The notes under the pieces: generated by a model
Told to the model about the DNA's origin: nothing
Seen by the model: only the letters and a program-made list of their open reading frames with translations
The model's database searches: none
Position numbers and translations under genes: made by a program
Assembly (NCBI RefSeq): GCF_000720325.1
Contig: NZ_JOJM01000047.1
Location: 4,120-68,119, forward strand
Length of the DNA: 64,000 bases
Reading direction: 5' to 3'
Source: Streptomyces sp. NRRL B-1347
Lineage (GTDB): Bacteria > Actinomycetota > Actinomycetes > Streptomycetales > Streptomycetaceae
In this document: piece by piece, positions 1-8,855 of the stretch
How positions within the stretch are numbered: position 1 is the first letter of the stretch
Layout of the letters: every line of letters begins with the position of its first letter

Positions 1-308
1 CCCGCGGCGGGCTCGCGCTGGATCCACGACCAGCCCTCGCCCATCTTGTGCCAGTCGACGCGCCCGCCCTCGCCGCTGGCCCCGAGGACCTTCAGCGCGT
101 TCTCCTCGCCGACCTTCCACTTCGCCGACTTGACGAACTGGAACACCCCGACCGGCCAGCCCTGGTTCCAGGCGCGCAGCGCCATCCCGAACGCGGCCGT
201 GGACTTCCCCTTGCCGACGCCCGTGTGCACCATCACCAGCGGACGATTACGGCGCTGACGCGTCGTCAGGCCGTCCTCCGGCACCACGTTCGGCTGCCCC
301 TTCGGCAT
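1..308 (-). CDS. cobO: Cob(I)yrinic acid a,c-diamide adenosyltransferase, 5' part
   Basis: This is the N-terminal ~102 codons of a CobO/BtuR-type ATP:corrinoid adenosyltransferase; the rest lies beyond the window edge. The enzyme transfers the 5'-deoxyadenosyl group of ATP to the cobalt of the corrin ring. The translation begins MPKGQPNVVPEDG and has a P-loop, GVGKGKSTAAFG, at about residues 30-41, followed by the WNQGW..GVFQFVKS segment typical of CobO. The ATG overlaps the stop codon of the upstream chelatase gene by one base (TAATG), so it should be translationally coupled. It is the last visible gene of the riboswitch-led cobalamin operon. The truncation is a window artefact. Confidence 0.95.
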   Translation of the reverse strand, partial: MPKGQPNVVPEDGLTTRQRRNRPLVMVHTGVGKGKSTAAFGMALRAWNQGWPVGVFQFVKSAKWKVGEENALKVLGASGEGGRVDWHKMGEGWSWIQREPAA

Positions 309-2329
309 TACGCGACCTTCCTCTCGTTACCTGCCCGCACGTTCCGTACGAGACCGGCGATGCTGTCCGCCCGCAGTTCGTCCAACGTCACGGCCGTGCC
401 GCCCAGTTCACCGGCCAGCTGCCCGGCGAGCCCGAGGCGCACGGGCCCCGCCTCGCAGTCCACGACCACCGAGGCGACCCCCTCGGCCGCGAAGAGCCGG
501 GCGGCCCGCCCGGCGAGCGCCACCGGCTCGGGTCCCCCGGTGGCCCGGCCGTCCGTCACCACCACGACCAGGGGCCGGCGCGCCGGATCGCGCAGCCGCT
601 CGATCCGCAGCACCTCGTGGGCCTTGAGGAGCCCGGTCGCCAGCGGCGTACGCCCGCCCGTGGGCAGGGACTCCAGACGCGCGGCGGCGGCGTCCACGGA
701 CGACGTGGGCGGCAGCGCCACGTCGGCGGCCGAGCCCCGGAACGTCACGAGCCCCACCTTGTCCCGCCGCTGGTAGGCGTCGAGCAGCAGCGAGAGCACG
801 GCGCCCTTCACGGCGCCCATGCGCTTGCGCGCCGCCATCGACCCCGAGGCGTCCACCACGAAGAGCACGAGGTTCCCCTCGCGGCCCTCGCGGGTGGCCT
901 GCCGCAGGTCGTCCCTGCGCACGACGAGGCCGCGCCCGGCCCGGCCGCGGGCCCGCTGGTGCGGCGCCGCGGCCTGCACGGTCGCCGCCAGGTGCAGCTT
1001 CGTCAGGGCCCCCTGCGGCCGCCGGGACCCGGTCGTCCTGCCGTGCTCGGTGCGCGCCCGCGAGCGTCGCCCGGCCGTGCCGTCCCCGAGCCCGGGCACG
1101 CTCAGCACCTTCGTGCGGAACGGCTCGGCCGCCCGCACCGGCTGCTGCTCACCGGCACCGGCACCCGCGTCCTGCGACTGCGGCTGCCCGCCGTCGGAGG
1201 CCTCGCCGGGAGCGGGCGCACCGCCCTCGGCGGGCGCGTCGGGACCCTGGTCCTGCGGCGGCACACCGCCGCCACCGCCACCGCCGCCGTCGGGGCCCGG
1301 GTCGTCACCGCCGTCGTCGCCGCCGAACTCGTCGAGGGTCTCGTCGAGCTTGTCCTCGTCGAGGCCGGGCGCGTCGAACGGGTTGCGCCGCCGCCGGTGC
1401 GGCAGCGCGAGCAGCGCGGCCTGCCGCACGTCCTCGGCGAGCACGTCCTCGCGCCCCGCCCAGGCGGCGAGCGCGGTCGCCGTACGGGCCATCACGATGT
1501 CCGCGCGCATGCCGTCCACCTCGAACGCCGCGCAGGTCGCCGCGATCTGCCGGAGCGCGCCGTCGCCGAGGCGCACCTGGGGGAGCAGCGCCCGCGCCGC
1601 CACGATGCGCGCCCGCACGGCCGTCTCGTCCTCGGCCCAGCGCCCCGCGAACCCCTCCGGGTCGTCGTCGTACGCAAGGCGCCGCTTCACGACCTCCACG
1701 CGCTGCTCGGGCTCGCGGGACGCGGCGACCTCCACGGTGAGCCCGAACCGGTCGAGCAACTGCGGCCGCAGCTCGCCCTCTTCGGGGTTCATGGTCCCGA
1801 CGAGCAGGAACCGGGCGGCGTGCCGCACGGAGACGCCCTCGCGCTCGACGTACGACGCCCCCATGGCGGCGGCGTCGAGGAGCAGGTCGACCAAGTGGTC
1901 GTGGAGCAAGTTGACCTCGTCGACGTACAGGATCCCGCGGTGCGCGTCGGCGAGGAGCCCCGGCTCGAAGGCCTTCACGCCCTCGGCGAGGGCCCGCTCG
2001 ATGTCGAGCGCCCCCACGAGCCGGTCCTCGGACGCGCCGACGGGCAGTTCCACCATGCGCGCGGCCCGCGAGGTGCCGGCACCGGGCTCGTGCGGCCCGT
2101 CCGGGCACGCCGGGTCGGGCGCGTGCGGGGCGCACGAGAACCGGCACCCGGCCACGACGTCCACCTCGGGAAGCAGCGCCGAGAGCGCCCGCACGGCGGT
2201 GGACTTGGCGGTGCCCTTCTCACCCCGTACGAGGACGCCGCCGACGGCGGGCGATACGGCGTTGAGCAGCAGGGCGAGCCGCAGGTCGTCCTGACCGACG
2301 AGCGCGGTGAAGGGGTAAGGGGTAGTCAC
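308..2329 (-). CDS. Fused ChlI-ChlD type magnesium/cobalt chelatase subunit
   Basis: A 673-residue fusion of an AAA+ ATPase (ChlI/BchI-like) and a von Willebrand A domain (ChlD-like). It presumably powers metal insertion together with a CobN-like subunit encoded elsewhere. Walker A GEKGTAKST is at about 36-44; a Cys-containing insert (CRFSC...C) follows, then the LLDRFGL arginine-finger region. A Gly/Asp/Pro-rich linker lies at about 310-375, and the C-terminal VWA domain has the MIDAS motif DASGSM. I chose GTG at 2329 (VTTPYPF) because GGAGG lies about 7 bases upstream; an upstream in-frame start would read through an intergenic repeat. Its place between cobQ and cobO supports a role in cobalt chelation. 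A plain magnesium chelatase is less likely because no chlorophyll genes are seen. Confidence 0.9.
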   Translation of the reverse strand: MTTPYPFTALVGQDDLRLALLLNAVSPAVGGVLVRGEKGTAKSTAVRALSALLPEVDVVAGCRFSCAPHAPDPACPDGPHEPGAGTSRAARMVELPVGASEDRLVGALDIERALAEGVKAFEPGLLADAHRGILYVDEVNLLHDHLVDLLLDAAAMGASYVEREGVSVRHAARFLLVGTMNPEEGELRPQLLDRFGLTVEVAASREPEQRVEVVKRRLAYDDDPEGFAGRWAEDETAVRARIVAARALLPQVRLGDGALRQIAATCAAFEVDGMRADIVMARTATALAAWAGREDVLAEDVRQAALLALPHRRRRNPFDAPGLDEDKLDETLDEFGGDDGGDDPGPDGGGGGGGGVPPQDQGPDAPAEGGAPAPGEASDGGQPQSQDAGAGAGEQQPVRAAEPFRTKVLSVPGLGDGTAGRRSRARTEHGRTTGSRRPQGALTKLHLAATVQAAAPHQRARGRAGRGLVVRRDDLRQATREGREGNLVLFVVDASGSMAARKRMGAVKGAVLSLLLDAYQRRDKVGLVTFRGSAADVALPPTSSVDAAAARLESLPTGGRTPLATGLLKAHEVLRIERLRDPARRPLVVVVTDGRATGGPEPVALAGRAARLFAAEGVASVVVDCEAGPVRLGLAGQLAGELGGTAVTLDELRADSIAGLVRNVRAGNERKVA

Positions 2330-2347
2330 GCGGCGACCTCCATCTCC

Positions 2348-2456
2348 AGCCCGTCCGGCGTTTGAGGACGAGCCGCGAAGCGGCAATTTCGGGGGCCTGG
2401 GGGCGCGGCCCCCAGTTTCGGGACGGGGCGGGCTCGGGGAGCCCCCGACAGGGTCA
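2348..2456 (+). repeat. Dispersed Streptomyces GC-rich repeat, copy 1
   Basis: This copy fills the gap between cobQ and the chelatase gene. It opens with the core AGCCCGTCCGGCGTTTGAG, followed by GACGAG, an imperfect hairpin around CCGCGAAGCGG, and a G-rich/C-rich tail that ends at the cobQ stop. The same core occurs at 8711 (same strand) and at 20324 (opposite strand). Confidence 0.8.
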
Positions 2457-3962
2457 CGACGGCGCCCCCGGCGGCACGAAGGGAAGGCCGACGGGCGCCC
2501 CGCCGTCAATGAGCCGCAGCAGCGCCTCCGTATCAGCGTGCTCCTCGATCAGGTCGCCCAGCAGATCCAGCTGCTCCTCGCGCAGGGCACCGAAACTCGT
2601 GTCCGGCGCGGGCACGAAGCGGCGCCCGGCCGCGCGGGCCACCTCGGTGAGGAAGCGCCGCCGGAACGCGTCGCTCTCCAGGGACCCGTGCCAGTGCGTG
2701 CCCCACACCTCGCCGACGCGACACCCGTCCAAGAAGGGCTCGCCCCCGAGGACCTCGGCGACGCCGTGGTGGATCTCGTACCCCTCGACGCGCTCGCCGA
2801 GGGCCTGCCCGACGGGCCGCGCCAGGGTCTTCTCGCGCGCGAACCGCACGCGCACGGGCAGCAGCCCGAGTCCGTCGACGGCCCCCGCGCGGGACTCCAC
2901 GTCGTCCTCGATGTGCTCGCCGAGCACCTGGAAGCCGCCGCAGACGCCGAGTACGGGACGCCCCTCGGCGGCCCGGCGCGCGAGGGCGTCCGCGAGCCCG
3001 CGCTCGCGCAGCCAGGCGAGGGCGCGCACGGTGCCGCGCGTTCCCGGTACGACGACGAGGTCGGCGTCGGCGAGCTCCTCGGCCCGGTCCACGAACCGCA
3101 CGACCACGCCGGGTTCGGCGGCGAGCGCGTCCACGTCGGTGAAGTTCGACATCAGCGGCACCGCGCAGACGGCGACGCGCAGTACGTCCTCGCCGTGCGG
3201 CGGCGCGACGACGGACTCGCGCACGGCGCCGCGCAGCGACACCCGGAGCCCGTCCTCCTCGTCGATCCCGAGCCCGTGCTGGAACGGCAGCACGCCGAAG
3301 GTGTCCCGTCCGGTGAGCCCGCGCAGCATGTCGAGCCCCGGTTCGAGCAGCGACACGTCACCGCGGAACTTGTTGACGAGGAACCCCGCCACCAGCTCCT
3401 GGTCGGCGGGGCTGAGCAGCGCGACGGTCCCGAAGAAGGAGGCGAAGACGCCTCCTCGGTCGATGTCGCCGACGACCACCACGGGGAAGCGGGCGGCCCG
3501 CGCGATCCCCATGTTCACGATGTCGGTGCGCCGCAGATTGATCTCGGCGGGACTGCCCGCCCCCTCACAGATCACGGCGTCATACGTGCCCCGCAGCTCC
3601 TCCAGGCATCCCACGACGGTGTCGAGCAGCGCCTGCTGCCGCCCGCCGTGGTAGCCGCGCGCGCTCATCTCGCCGACCGGCTTGCCCATGAGGACGACCT
3701 GGCTCGACTTCTCGCCGCCGGGCTTGAGCAGCACCGGGTTCATCAGCGCGGACGGCTCGACCCCGGCGGCCTGCGCCTGCATGGCCTGCGCGCGCCCGAT
3801 CTCGGCGCCCTCGCGGGTGACGAAGGAGTTGAGCGACATGTTCTGCGCCTTGAACGGCGCGACGGAGACCCCCTTGCGGGACAGCCACCGGCAGATCCCG
3901 GCGGTGACGACGCTCTTGCCCGCGTCGGAGGTCGTACCGGCGACAAGCAGCCCGCCGCTCAC
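2454..3962 (-). CDS. cobQ: Cobyric acid synthase (glutamine amidotransferase)
   Basis: A 502-residue CobQ/CbiP. It amidates four peripheral carboxylates of adenosylcobyrinic a,c-diamide with glutamine and ATP to give cobyric acid. The N-terminal dethiobiotin-synthetase-like ATPase starts [17 protein letters not shown] (P-loop at about 10-17), then [13 protein letters not shown] and [11 protein letters not shown], all CobQ signatures. The C-terminal class I amidotransferase domain has [12 protein letters not shown] with the nucleophile Cys, and a GTHWHG segment near the catalytic His. Length is normal for the family. The GTG at 3962 overlaps the cbiB stop as GTGA, which fixes the start and implies coupling. 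Its 3' end runs into a dispersed repeat. Confidence 0.96.
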   Translation of the reverse strand: MSGGLLVAGTTSDAGKSVVTAGICRWLSRKGVSVAPFKAQNMSLNSFVTREGAEIGRAQAMQAQAAGVEPSALMNPVLLKPGGEKSSQVVLMGKPVGEMSARGYHGGRQQALLDTVVGCLEELRGTYDAVICEGAGSPAEINLRRTDIVNMGIARAARFPVVVVGDIDRGGVFASFFGTVALLSPADQELVAGFLVNKFRGDVSLLEPGLDMLRGLTGRDTFGVLPFQHGLGIDEEDGLRVSLRGAVRESVVAPPHGEDVLRVAVCAVPLMSNFTDVDALAAEPGVVVRFVDRAEELADADLVVVPGTRGTVRALAWLRERGLADALARRAAEGRPVLGVCGGFQVLGEHIEDDVESRAGAVDGLGLLPVRVRFAREKTLARPVGQALGERVEGYEIHHGVAEVLGGEPFLDGCRVGEVWGTHWHGSLESDAFRRRFLTEVARAAGRRFVPAPDTSFGALREEQLDLLGDLIEEHADTEALLRLIDGGAPVGLPFVPPGAPS

Positions 3963-4918
3963 AGGGTCCACCCCTTCTTCTTCCGCCGTGTCCGCACCAG
4001 GTGCGTGCCCACCGACACTCCTAGGGCCAGCCATCCGACCCGCCGGGACAGCCGCACGGCCCGATCGATGTCGTCCACGACCACTTCCCGTCCCTCCCCG
4101 TTCAGCACGGGCCGCTCCTCGACCCGCCCCCCGTAGGACAGCGTTCCCCCGAGCCGCACCCCGAGCGCCCCCGCGAAGGAGGCCTCCGCGACGCCGGCGT
4201 TGGGGCTCGGATGCAGCCGCGCGTCGCGCCGCCACGCCCGCAGGGCCTGCCGGGGCGCGCCCCCGGCGGCGACGGCGAGCAGACCGGTGAGCCGTGCGCC
4301 CGGCCAGCCCGCGACGTCGTCGAGGCGCGCGGAAGCCCACCCGTACCGCAGGTATTTGGCCGACCGGTGCCCGACCATCGCGTCCAGCGTGTTGACGGCA
4401 CGGAACCCGACGAGCCCCGGCACGCCCCCGACGGCACCCCACACCAGCGCGCCCACGACGGCGTCGGAGGTGTTCTCGGCGACGGATTCCACGACGGCCC
4501 GCGCGATCCCGTCCGCGTCCAGGGCTTCGGGGTCGCGGCCGCACAGGTGCGGAAGCCGTTCCCGGGCGACGTCCACGTCCCCCGCGGCCAGCGCGCCGCC
4601 GATGGCGCGGGCCTCCCGGCCGAGCGAGGTGCCGCCGACCACGGCCCAGGTCGCGGCGGCGGTCAGACCGATGGACGCGGCCCGCGAGCGGCGTCCGGCG
4701 TACGCGGCGATGGCTCCCACGGCGACGGCGCCCCCGGCGCACACGGCGGTGTGCAGCGCGCCCCACCCGCGGTGGTCGCGCCACAGGACGCGTTCGACGG
4801 CGCCCGCCGCCCGCCCGAACGCGGCGACCGGATGCCCGCGGCGGGGGTCGCCGAGCAGCAGGTCACCGAGGAGTCCGGCGGCGGCGCCGTACGCGAAGTC
4901 GCGATCGGCAGCACGCAT
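3959..4918 (-). CDS. cobD: Adenosylcobinamide-phosphate synthase CobD/CbiB
   Basis: A 319-residue integral membrane protein of the CbiB/CobD family. It attaches the aminopropanol(-phosphate) side chain to adenosylcobyric acid. Diagnostic segments are [21 protein letters not shown] near the N-terminus, [28 protein letters not shown] and [17 protein letters not shown]. Several hydrophobic membrane helices are visible. The ATG at 4918 (MRAADRDF) is the first start after the riboswitch; the ribosome site is weak (GGCGGG). It is the first gene of the operon and overlaps cobQ by four bases. Regulation by adenosylcobalamin through the upstream riboswitch is strongly implied. Confidence 0.95.
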   Translation of the reverse strand: MRAADRDFAYGAAAGLLGDLLLGDPRRGHPVAAFGRAAGAVERVLWRDHRGWGALHTAVCAGGAVAVGAIAAYAGRRSRAASIGLTAAATWAVVGGTSLGREARAIGGALAAGDVDVARERLPHLCGRDPEALDADGIARAVVESVAENTSDAVVGALVWGAVGGVPGLVGFRAVNTLDAMVGHRSAKYLRYGWASARLDDVAGWPGARLTGLLAVAAGGAPRQALRAWRRDARLHPSPNAGVAEASFAGALGVRLGGTLSYGGRVEERPVLNGEGREVVVDDIDRAVRLSRRVGWLALGVSVGTHLVRTRRKKKGWTL

Positions 4919-5034
4919 CGGTTCAGCCCGCCGTCTCGCGCTGGACGCCAAGGGGAACGCTCGGCCCGAAGGGAGCCCTGGCAGGGAACGGCGGTCGGCC
5001 GCGCATGGCGATGTGTCCTCACTCAGGGTGTCCG

Positions 5035-5215
5035 CGCCCTGGTTCGACGTGACAGGCGGCGAGAGTTCCTGGCTTCCGGGAGGGCGCGCGTGGCGCCCGA
5101 CCGGTGACAGTGGCGGGACCGCGCCGGATTCGCACCGGACTTCCTCTGCTGCCGCCGTAGTTGGCCTCGGCAGTCCACCATGCCGCTCAGCGCCCGTCAA
5201 CTCGCGTTTGACCTG
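5035..5215 (-). promoter_or_regulatory. Cobalamin (B12) riboswitch
   Basis: On the minus strand the leader of the cobD-cobQ-chelatase-cobO operon carries the conserved cobalamin-aptamer core. The strand reads GTGCGAATCCGGCGCGGTCC and then CGCCACTG (bases 5136-5108), preceded by GAGGAAGTCC. A B12-box-like AGCCAGGAACTCTCGCC follows at 5074-5058. Downstream, CAGGG...CCCTG near 5040-5020 could be part of the expression platform. The boundaries given are approximate. Family knowledge: AdoCbl binding represses such operons, at the level of translation or transcription. Confidence 0.93.
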
Positions 5216-5286
5216 CGACGGGGCAGTGTTGCGAGGACCACGCCCACGCGCCGTCGGCGCCCCCGCGGGAAAGACCCGAGGGCAGC

Positions 5287-5334
5287 GAGAAGGGGACGGC
5301 CCCCGGTGAGGTCACCGGGGGCCGTCCCCTTCTC
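5287..5334 (-). terminator. Strong hairpin terminator after the phosphate-transport genes
   Basis: A long, essentially perfect inverted repeat (GAGAAGGGGACGGCCCCCGG ... mirrored, centred near 5311) lies 19 bases beyond the stop of the small membrane protein gene. There is no U-tract, as is common in Streptomyces. Confidence 0.85.
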
Positions 5335-5353
5335 TTGCGTATGCGGACCGTCG

Positions 5354-5581
5354 TCAGACGACGATCAGGTAGATCCCGTACGCCACCGCCGCCGCGCACA
5401 GCGCGAAGCACGCGTACGCGCCCACGCGCGGGCCGAGCGCGGCCGAGCCGCCGCCGGCCGTGCGGGCCTGCTCCTGCTTGGAGAGGCCGACGACGCCGAG
5501 CGTGAACAGGCCCACGAGGGCGACGGTCACCACGAGGCTGACCCCGAAGACGGAGCCGAGAGCTGCCCAGTCGATCTTCAT
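5354..5581 (-). CDS. Small two-helix membrane protein downstream of Pit
   Basis: A 75-residue protein with two predicted membrane helices (about 9-32 and 53-74) joined by a short polar loop (SKQEQARTAGGGS). It starts MKIDWAALGSVFG, 12 bases after the Pit gene, and ends just before a strong terminator, so it is cotranscribed with the transporter. I recognise no catalytic motif. By position it could be an accessory or regulatory subunit of the phosphate transporter, but nothing in the sequence proves that. Confidence 0.85.
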   Translation of the reverse strand: MKIDWAALGSVFGVSLVVTVALVGLFTLGVVGLSKQEQARTAGGGSAALGPRVGAYACFALCAAAVAYGIYLIVV

Positions 5582-5593
5582 ACTGCTGCTTCC

Positions 5594-6856
5594 TTAGACC
5601 GTGGCGGGCCGGGCGGGGTCCGCCACGGACGCGGTGTTCTCGGACGGCTCGGCGGCCACGGAGGCCGCGGCCAGCGGGCCGGCCGGGGGCGGCGTGACCG
5701 CGGCGATCGCGGTGGTCACGACCCCCGCGGGCTCGGTGTCGCGGGCGGAGCCGATCTCGTCGGCCGTGACGTTGGTGTGGTCGACCGGCTCGCGGCGGGA
5801 CAGGGACCAGATGACGGCGGAGCCGCCGACGAGCAGCGCGGCCGTGGCCGCGACGCCCCAGTCGCCCTGCTTGGTGAGCAGCTCGGCACCCGCGCCGACC
5901 AGGCCCGCGGCGGGCAGCGTCAGGCCCCACGCCACGAACATCCGGGTGGCGGTGGACCAGCGGACCACGCCGCCCTTGCGGCCCAGGCCCGCGCCCATCA
6001 CGGCGCCGGAGCACACCTGGGTGGTGGAGAGCGAGAAGCCGATGTGCGAGGAGGCGAGGATCGCGGTCGCGGCGGAGGTCTGCGCGGCGAAGCCCTGCGG
6101 CGGGGCCAGCTCGGTGAGGCCCTTGCCCATGGTGCGGATGATCCGCCAGCCGCCGAGGTAGGTGCCGAGCGCGATGGCGACGCCGGCGGAGACGATGACC
6201 CACAGCGGGGGGTTCGCGCCGGGGTTCAGGACGCCGCCGGTGATCAGGGCGAGGGTGATGATGCCCATGGTCTTCTGCGCGTCGTTCGTGCCGTGGGCGA
6301 GCGAGACGAGGCCCGCCGAGGCGATCTGCCCGGCGCGGTAGCCCTTGGAGGTCGCCTTCTCGTCCGTCTTGCTGCTGATCCGGTACGTGAGCCGGGTGGC
6401 GAGCGAGGCGGCGATGCCGGCGACGAGCGGGGCGGCGATCGCGGGCAGCAGCACCTTGGTGACGACCGTGCCGCCGTTCACCGACGACCAGCCCATGGAC
6501 ATCACGGCGGCGCCGATGAGGCCGCCGAACAGGGCGTGCGAGGAGCTGGACGGCAGACCCAGGAGCCAGGTCAGCAGGTTCCAGAGGATCGCGCCGACCA
6601 GGGCCGCGAATATCACCTCTGTCTTCAGGCCGCCCTCGTTGATGATGCCGCCGGAGATGGTCTTGGCGACTTCGACGGAGAGGAACGCTCCGACGAGGTT
6701 CAGCACGGCGGACATGGCCACCGCCGTCTTGGGCTTGAGAGCGCCAGTCGAGATGGTCGTGGCCATCGCGTTGGCTGTGTCGTGGAAACCGTTCGTGAAA
6801 TCGAACACGAGAGCGGTGACGATCACGATCCCGAGGAGAAGCGTGATGTTTTCCAT
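5594..6856 (-). CDS. Low-affinity inorganic phosphate transporter (Pit family)
   Basis: A 420-residue member of the PiT family (PF01384), which moves metal-phosphate complexes across the membrane with protons. The inverted-repeat signatures are present: FDFTNGFHDTANAMATTIST near residue 18 and LAHGTNDAQKTMG near 200. About ten membrane helices are visible, and a proline/alanine-rich cytoplasmic tail ends the protein. A PHO box sits 48 bases upstream of the ATG, so the gene should respond to PhoP. The next gene is a 75-residue membrane protein. In Streptomyces two Pit paralogues (pitH1, pitH2) exist; the PHO box suggests the phosphate-regulated one, but I have not assigned the name. Confidence 0.94.
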   Translation of the reverse strand: MENITLLLGIVIVTALVFDFTNGFHDTANAMATTISTGALKPKTAVAMSAVLNLVGAFLSVEVAKTISGGIINEGGLKTEVIFAALVGAILWNLLTWLLGLPSSSSHALFGGLIGAAVMSMGWSSVNGGTVVTKVLLPAIAAPLVAGIAASLATRLTYRISSKTDEKATSKGYRAGQIASAGLVSLAHGTNDAQKTMGIITLALITGGVLNPGANPPLWVIVSAGVAIALGTYLGGWRIIRTMGKGLTELAPPQGFAAQTSAATAILASSHIGFSLSTTQVCSGAVMGAGLGRKGGVVRWSTATRMFVAWGLTLPAAGLVGAGAELLTKQGDWGVAATAALLVGGSAVIWSLSRREPVDHTNVTADEIGSARDTEPAGVVTTAIAAVTPPPAGPLAAASVAAEPSENTASVADPARPATV

Positions 6857-6903
6857 TTACCCAGGCTTCTGTTGGACGTCAGTGGCTCGTGGACCGTAGG
6901 CAA

Positions 6904-6925
6904 CCTGAGTGAACGGAAAGTGAAC
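6904..6925 (-). promoter_or_regulatory. PHO box (PhoP direct repeats)
   Basis: On the minus strand two adjacent 11-base units, GTTCACTTTCC (6925-6915) and GTTCACTCAGG (6914-6904), match the Streptomyces PhoP direct-repeat unit with its invariant GTTCAC. They lie 48 bases upstream of the Pit start codon. Confidence 0.85.
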
Positions 6926-7069
6926 TGGGCAGGGCCTGGTGGTGACCCTCCCGGGGAAGGTGTCGCTCCACGTCCTTCCGGCATACACCGGAGCACGCGC
7001 CGGTGGGGCGGCGAGGGCCCGGCGCGGGCCCGGAATTAGGCCGTCCGAGGGGCCTTCGCGGGATTCCGC

Positions 7070-7807
7070 TCAGCCCCGTGCGAACCGCCTGAGCTGTGCC
7101 GTCGAACCGTTGAAGAGATTCTGGTCACCCGGCAGGCTGCCGCGGTCGGCGTACTGCCAGAAGGTCCAGGACGACCAGCCGCTCGGCAGCGTTCCCGGCG
7201 CGGCCGACCAGCGGGCGAGCCACAGCGGGTGGCCGCCGAAGGCACGGCTCGCGCCGGTGCAGTCGTTCCACCACTTCGTGGTCGTGTAGATCACCGGCAT
7301 GCGGCCCGAGCGGCGCCTGACCTCGTCGCTGAAGGACTTGATCCAGGCCACCATTCTCGCCTTGCTCAGGCCGTAGCACTTCCGGCCTCCGTACGGATTG
7401 TGCTCGATGTCGAGCGCGGGCGGCAGCGTCCAGCCGTCGGGCGTCCACTGGCCGCCGTTCCGCATGAAGTGCGCCGCCTGCGTCGCGCCGGACGACCGGT
7501 GCGGCAGCGCGAAGTGGTACGCGCCGCGGACGAGCCCCGCCGCGCGGGAGCCGTCGTACTGCTGGCGGAAATAGGGGTTGCGGTAGGTGTGGGACTCGGT
7601 GGCCTTCACATAGACGAAGCGCGCGCCCTTGGCCTTCGCCCCGGGCCAGTCGACGTTCTTCTGGTGCGAGGACACGTCGTGCCCCCGCGGCCTGCCCGCC
7701 GCCGACACCGGCACCTCGGCGAGCGCTGTCCCGCCGATCGCGAGGGCCGCGACGGAGGCGGCGAGGGCGTGGGCGCGACGACGGGACGGTTTGTGATCAC
7801 GGGCCAT
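7070..7807 (-). CDS. Secreted GH25 lysozyme-like muramidase
   Basis: A 245-residue exported protein. The N-terminus (MARDHKPSRRRAHALAAS) is basic, followed by a hydrophobic stretch and a likely Ala-rich signal peptidase site near residue 37. The mature part is a glycoside hydrolase family 25 barrel: GHDVSSHQKNVDW, then GARFVYVKATE, GAYHFALP, PPALDIEHNPYG with the catalytic Asp/Glu pair, and a terminal FWQYAD motif. GH25 enzymes cleave the MurNAc-GlcNAc bond of peptidoglycan. The ATG at 7807 follows GGGGGAAGA; an ATG ten codons upstream is possible but lacks a ribosome site. It is monocistronic, with about 210 bp on its 3' side up to the PHO-box region. Confidence 0.9.
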   Translation of the reverse strand: MARDHKPSRRRAHALAASVAALAIGGTALAEVPVSAAGRPRGHDVSSHQKNVDWPGAKAKGARFVYVKATESHTYRNPYFRQQYDGSRAAGLVRGAYHFALPHRSSGATQAAHFMRNGGQWTPDGWTLPPALDIEHNPYGGRKCYGLSKARMVAWIKSFSDEVRRRSGRMPVIYTTTKWWNDCTGASRAFGGHPLWLARWSAAPGTLPSGWSSWTFWQYADRGSLPGDQNLFNGSTAQLRRFARG

Positions 7808-8003
7808 TCTTCCCCCAGATGGCAACGTGTGTGACAAATCCCCCAGAGAGTACTGGAAGATTCACCTAAGAACGTTTCCTCGTCTGCCAAGCGTGTCGAT
7901 CGGGGTCAATCAGCCCAAAGAGGCCCGTGGGCCGGGGCGTACGCGTGCGAGCGGCCGCTGCCGGACCGGTCCTTTCGGAGCCGCGCCCTGGCAGGATCAC
8001 GGC

Positions 8004-8729
8004 ATGACTGAGCAGCGACAGGAGCAGCCGCAGGAACACGGACGGGGCACGGCGGGCGGCGCGGCCGGGGAGGAGGTCGCCCGGGCGTGGGACGAACTGG
8101 TGGCGACCGCGCGCAGGACGGTGACCGACGGCCTCGTCGTGGGCACATCGGGCAACGTCTCCGTTCGCGTCGGGGACACCGTCCTCGTCACCCCGAGCGG
8201 CGTCCCCTACGACCGCCTCGGACCGGCCGACGCGGTCGGCGTCGACCTGGACGGCAAGCGCCTCTTCGGCACCCTCGGCCCCACCAGCGAGCTGCCCGTG
8301 CACCTGGAGATCTACCGCGCCACCGGCGCGGGAGCCGTCGTCCACACCCACGCCGTGCACGCCACCGCCGTCTCCACGCTCGTCGCCGAGCTCCCGGCCG
8401 TCCACTACATGACCGGCGCCCTCGGCGGCCCGGTCCGCGTCGCCCCCTACGCCCTCTACGGCACCGACGAGCTGGCCGCGCACATGCTCCACGCCCTGCG
8501 CGACCGCACCGCCTGCCTCCTCCAGAACCACGGAACCGTCGCCTACGGAGACACCCTCACCCAGGCCTACGACCGCACGGCCCAACTGGAGTGGATGTGC
8601 CACCTGTGGCTGACGGCCAGCGCGGTACCGGGCCGCACGCCCTCTCTCCTGACTGCTGACCAGGTGAGCGAGGCGGGCCGGAAGCTGAGCAATTACGGGC
8701 AGGCAAAGACAAGCCCGTCCGGCGCCTGA
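8004..8729 (+). CDS. Class II aldolase/adducin family protein
   Basis: A 241-residue zinc-dependent class II aldolase of the fuculose/rhamnulose-phosphate aldolase type. GTSGNVSVR (substrate phosphate loop) is at about 50, SELPVHLEIYR holds the catalytic Glu, VHTHAVHATA gives two zinc His ligands, and QNHGTVAYG the third. The ATG at 8004 follows AGGA with good spacing. The true sugar-phosphate substrate cannot be read from the sequence; many actinomycete members are annotated as L-fuculose-phosphate aldolase. Unusually, the last codons (TSPSGA) and the stop are encoded by a dispersed intergenic repeat that starts at 8711, so the native C-terminus may have been replaced. Confidence 0.88.
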   Translation: MTEQRQEQPQEHGRGTAGGAAGEEVARAWDELVATARRTVTDGLVVGTSGNVSVRVGDTVLVTPSGVPYDRLGPADAVGVDLDGKRLFGTLGPTSELPVHLEIYRATGAGAVVHTHAVHATAVSTLVAELPAVHYMTGALGGPVRVAPYALYGTDELAAHMLHALRDRTACLLQNHGTVAYGDTLTQAYDRTAQLEWMCHLWLTASAVPGRTPSLLTADQVSEAGRKLSNYGQAKTSPSGA

Positions 8730-8812
8730 GGACGAGGCGCGAAGCGCCGACGAACCGGGGCCTTGGGGGTGGAGCTCCCGGTTCCGGGGGGCGGGGCGCA
8801 CCCGCGAGGCCC
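8711..8812 (+). repeat. Dispersed Streptomyces GC-rich repeat, copy 2
   Basis: This is the same element as at 2348: AAGCCCGTCCGGCG, CCTGAGGACGAGGCGCGAAG, then CGCCGACGAACCGGGG and a G-rich tail ending near CGGGGCGCACCC. It overlaps the 3' end of the aldolase gene and provides its TGA stop. Confidence 0.8.
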
Positions 8813-8855
8813 ACGCCCACTGGCCGCACCGCCCACCCCCACGGACACTGGACCC

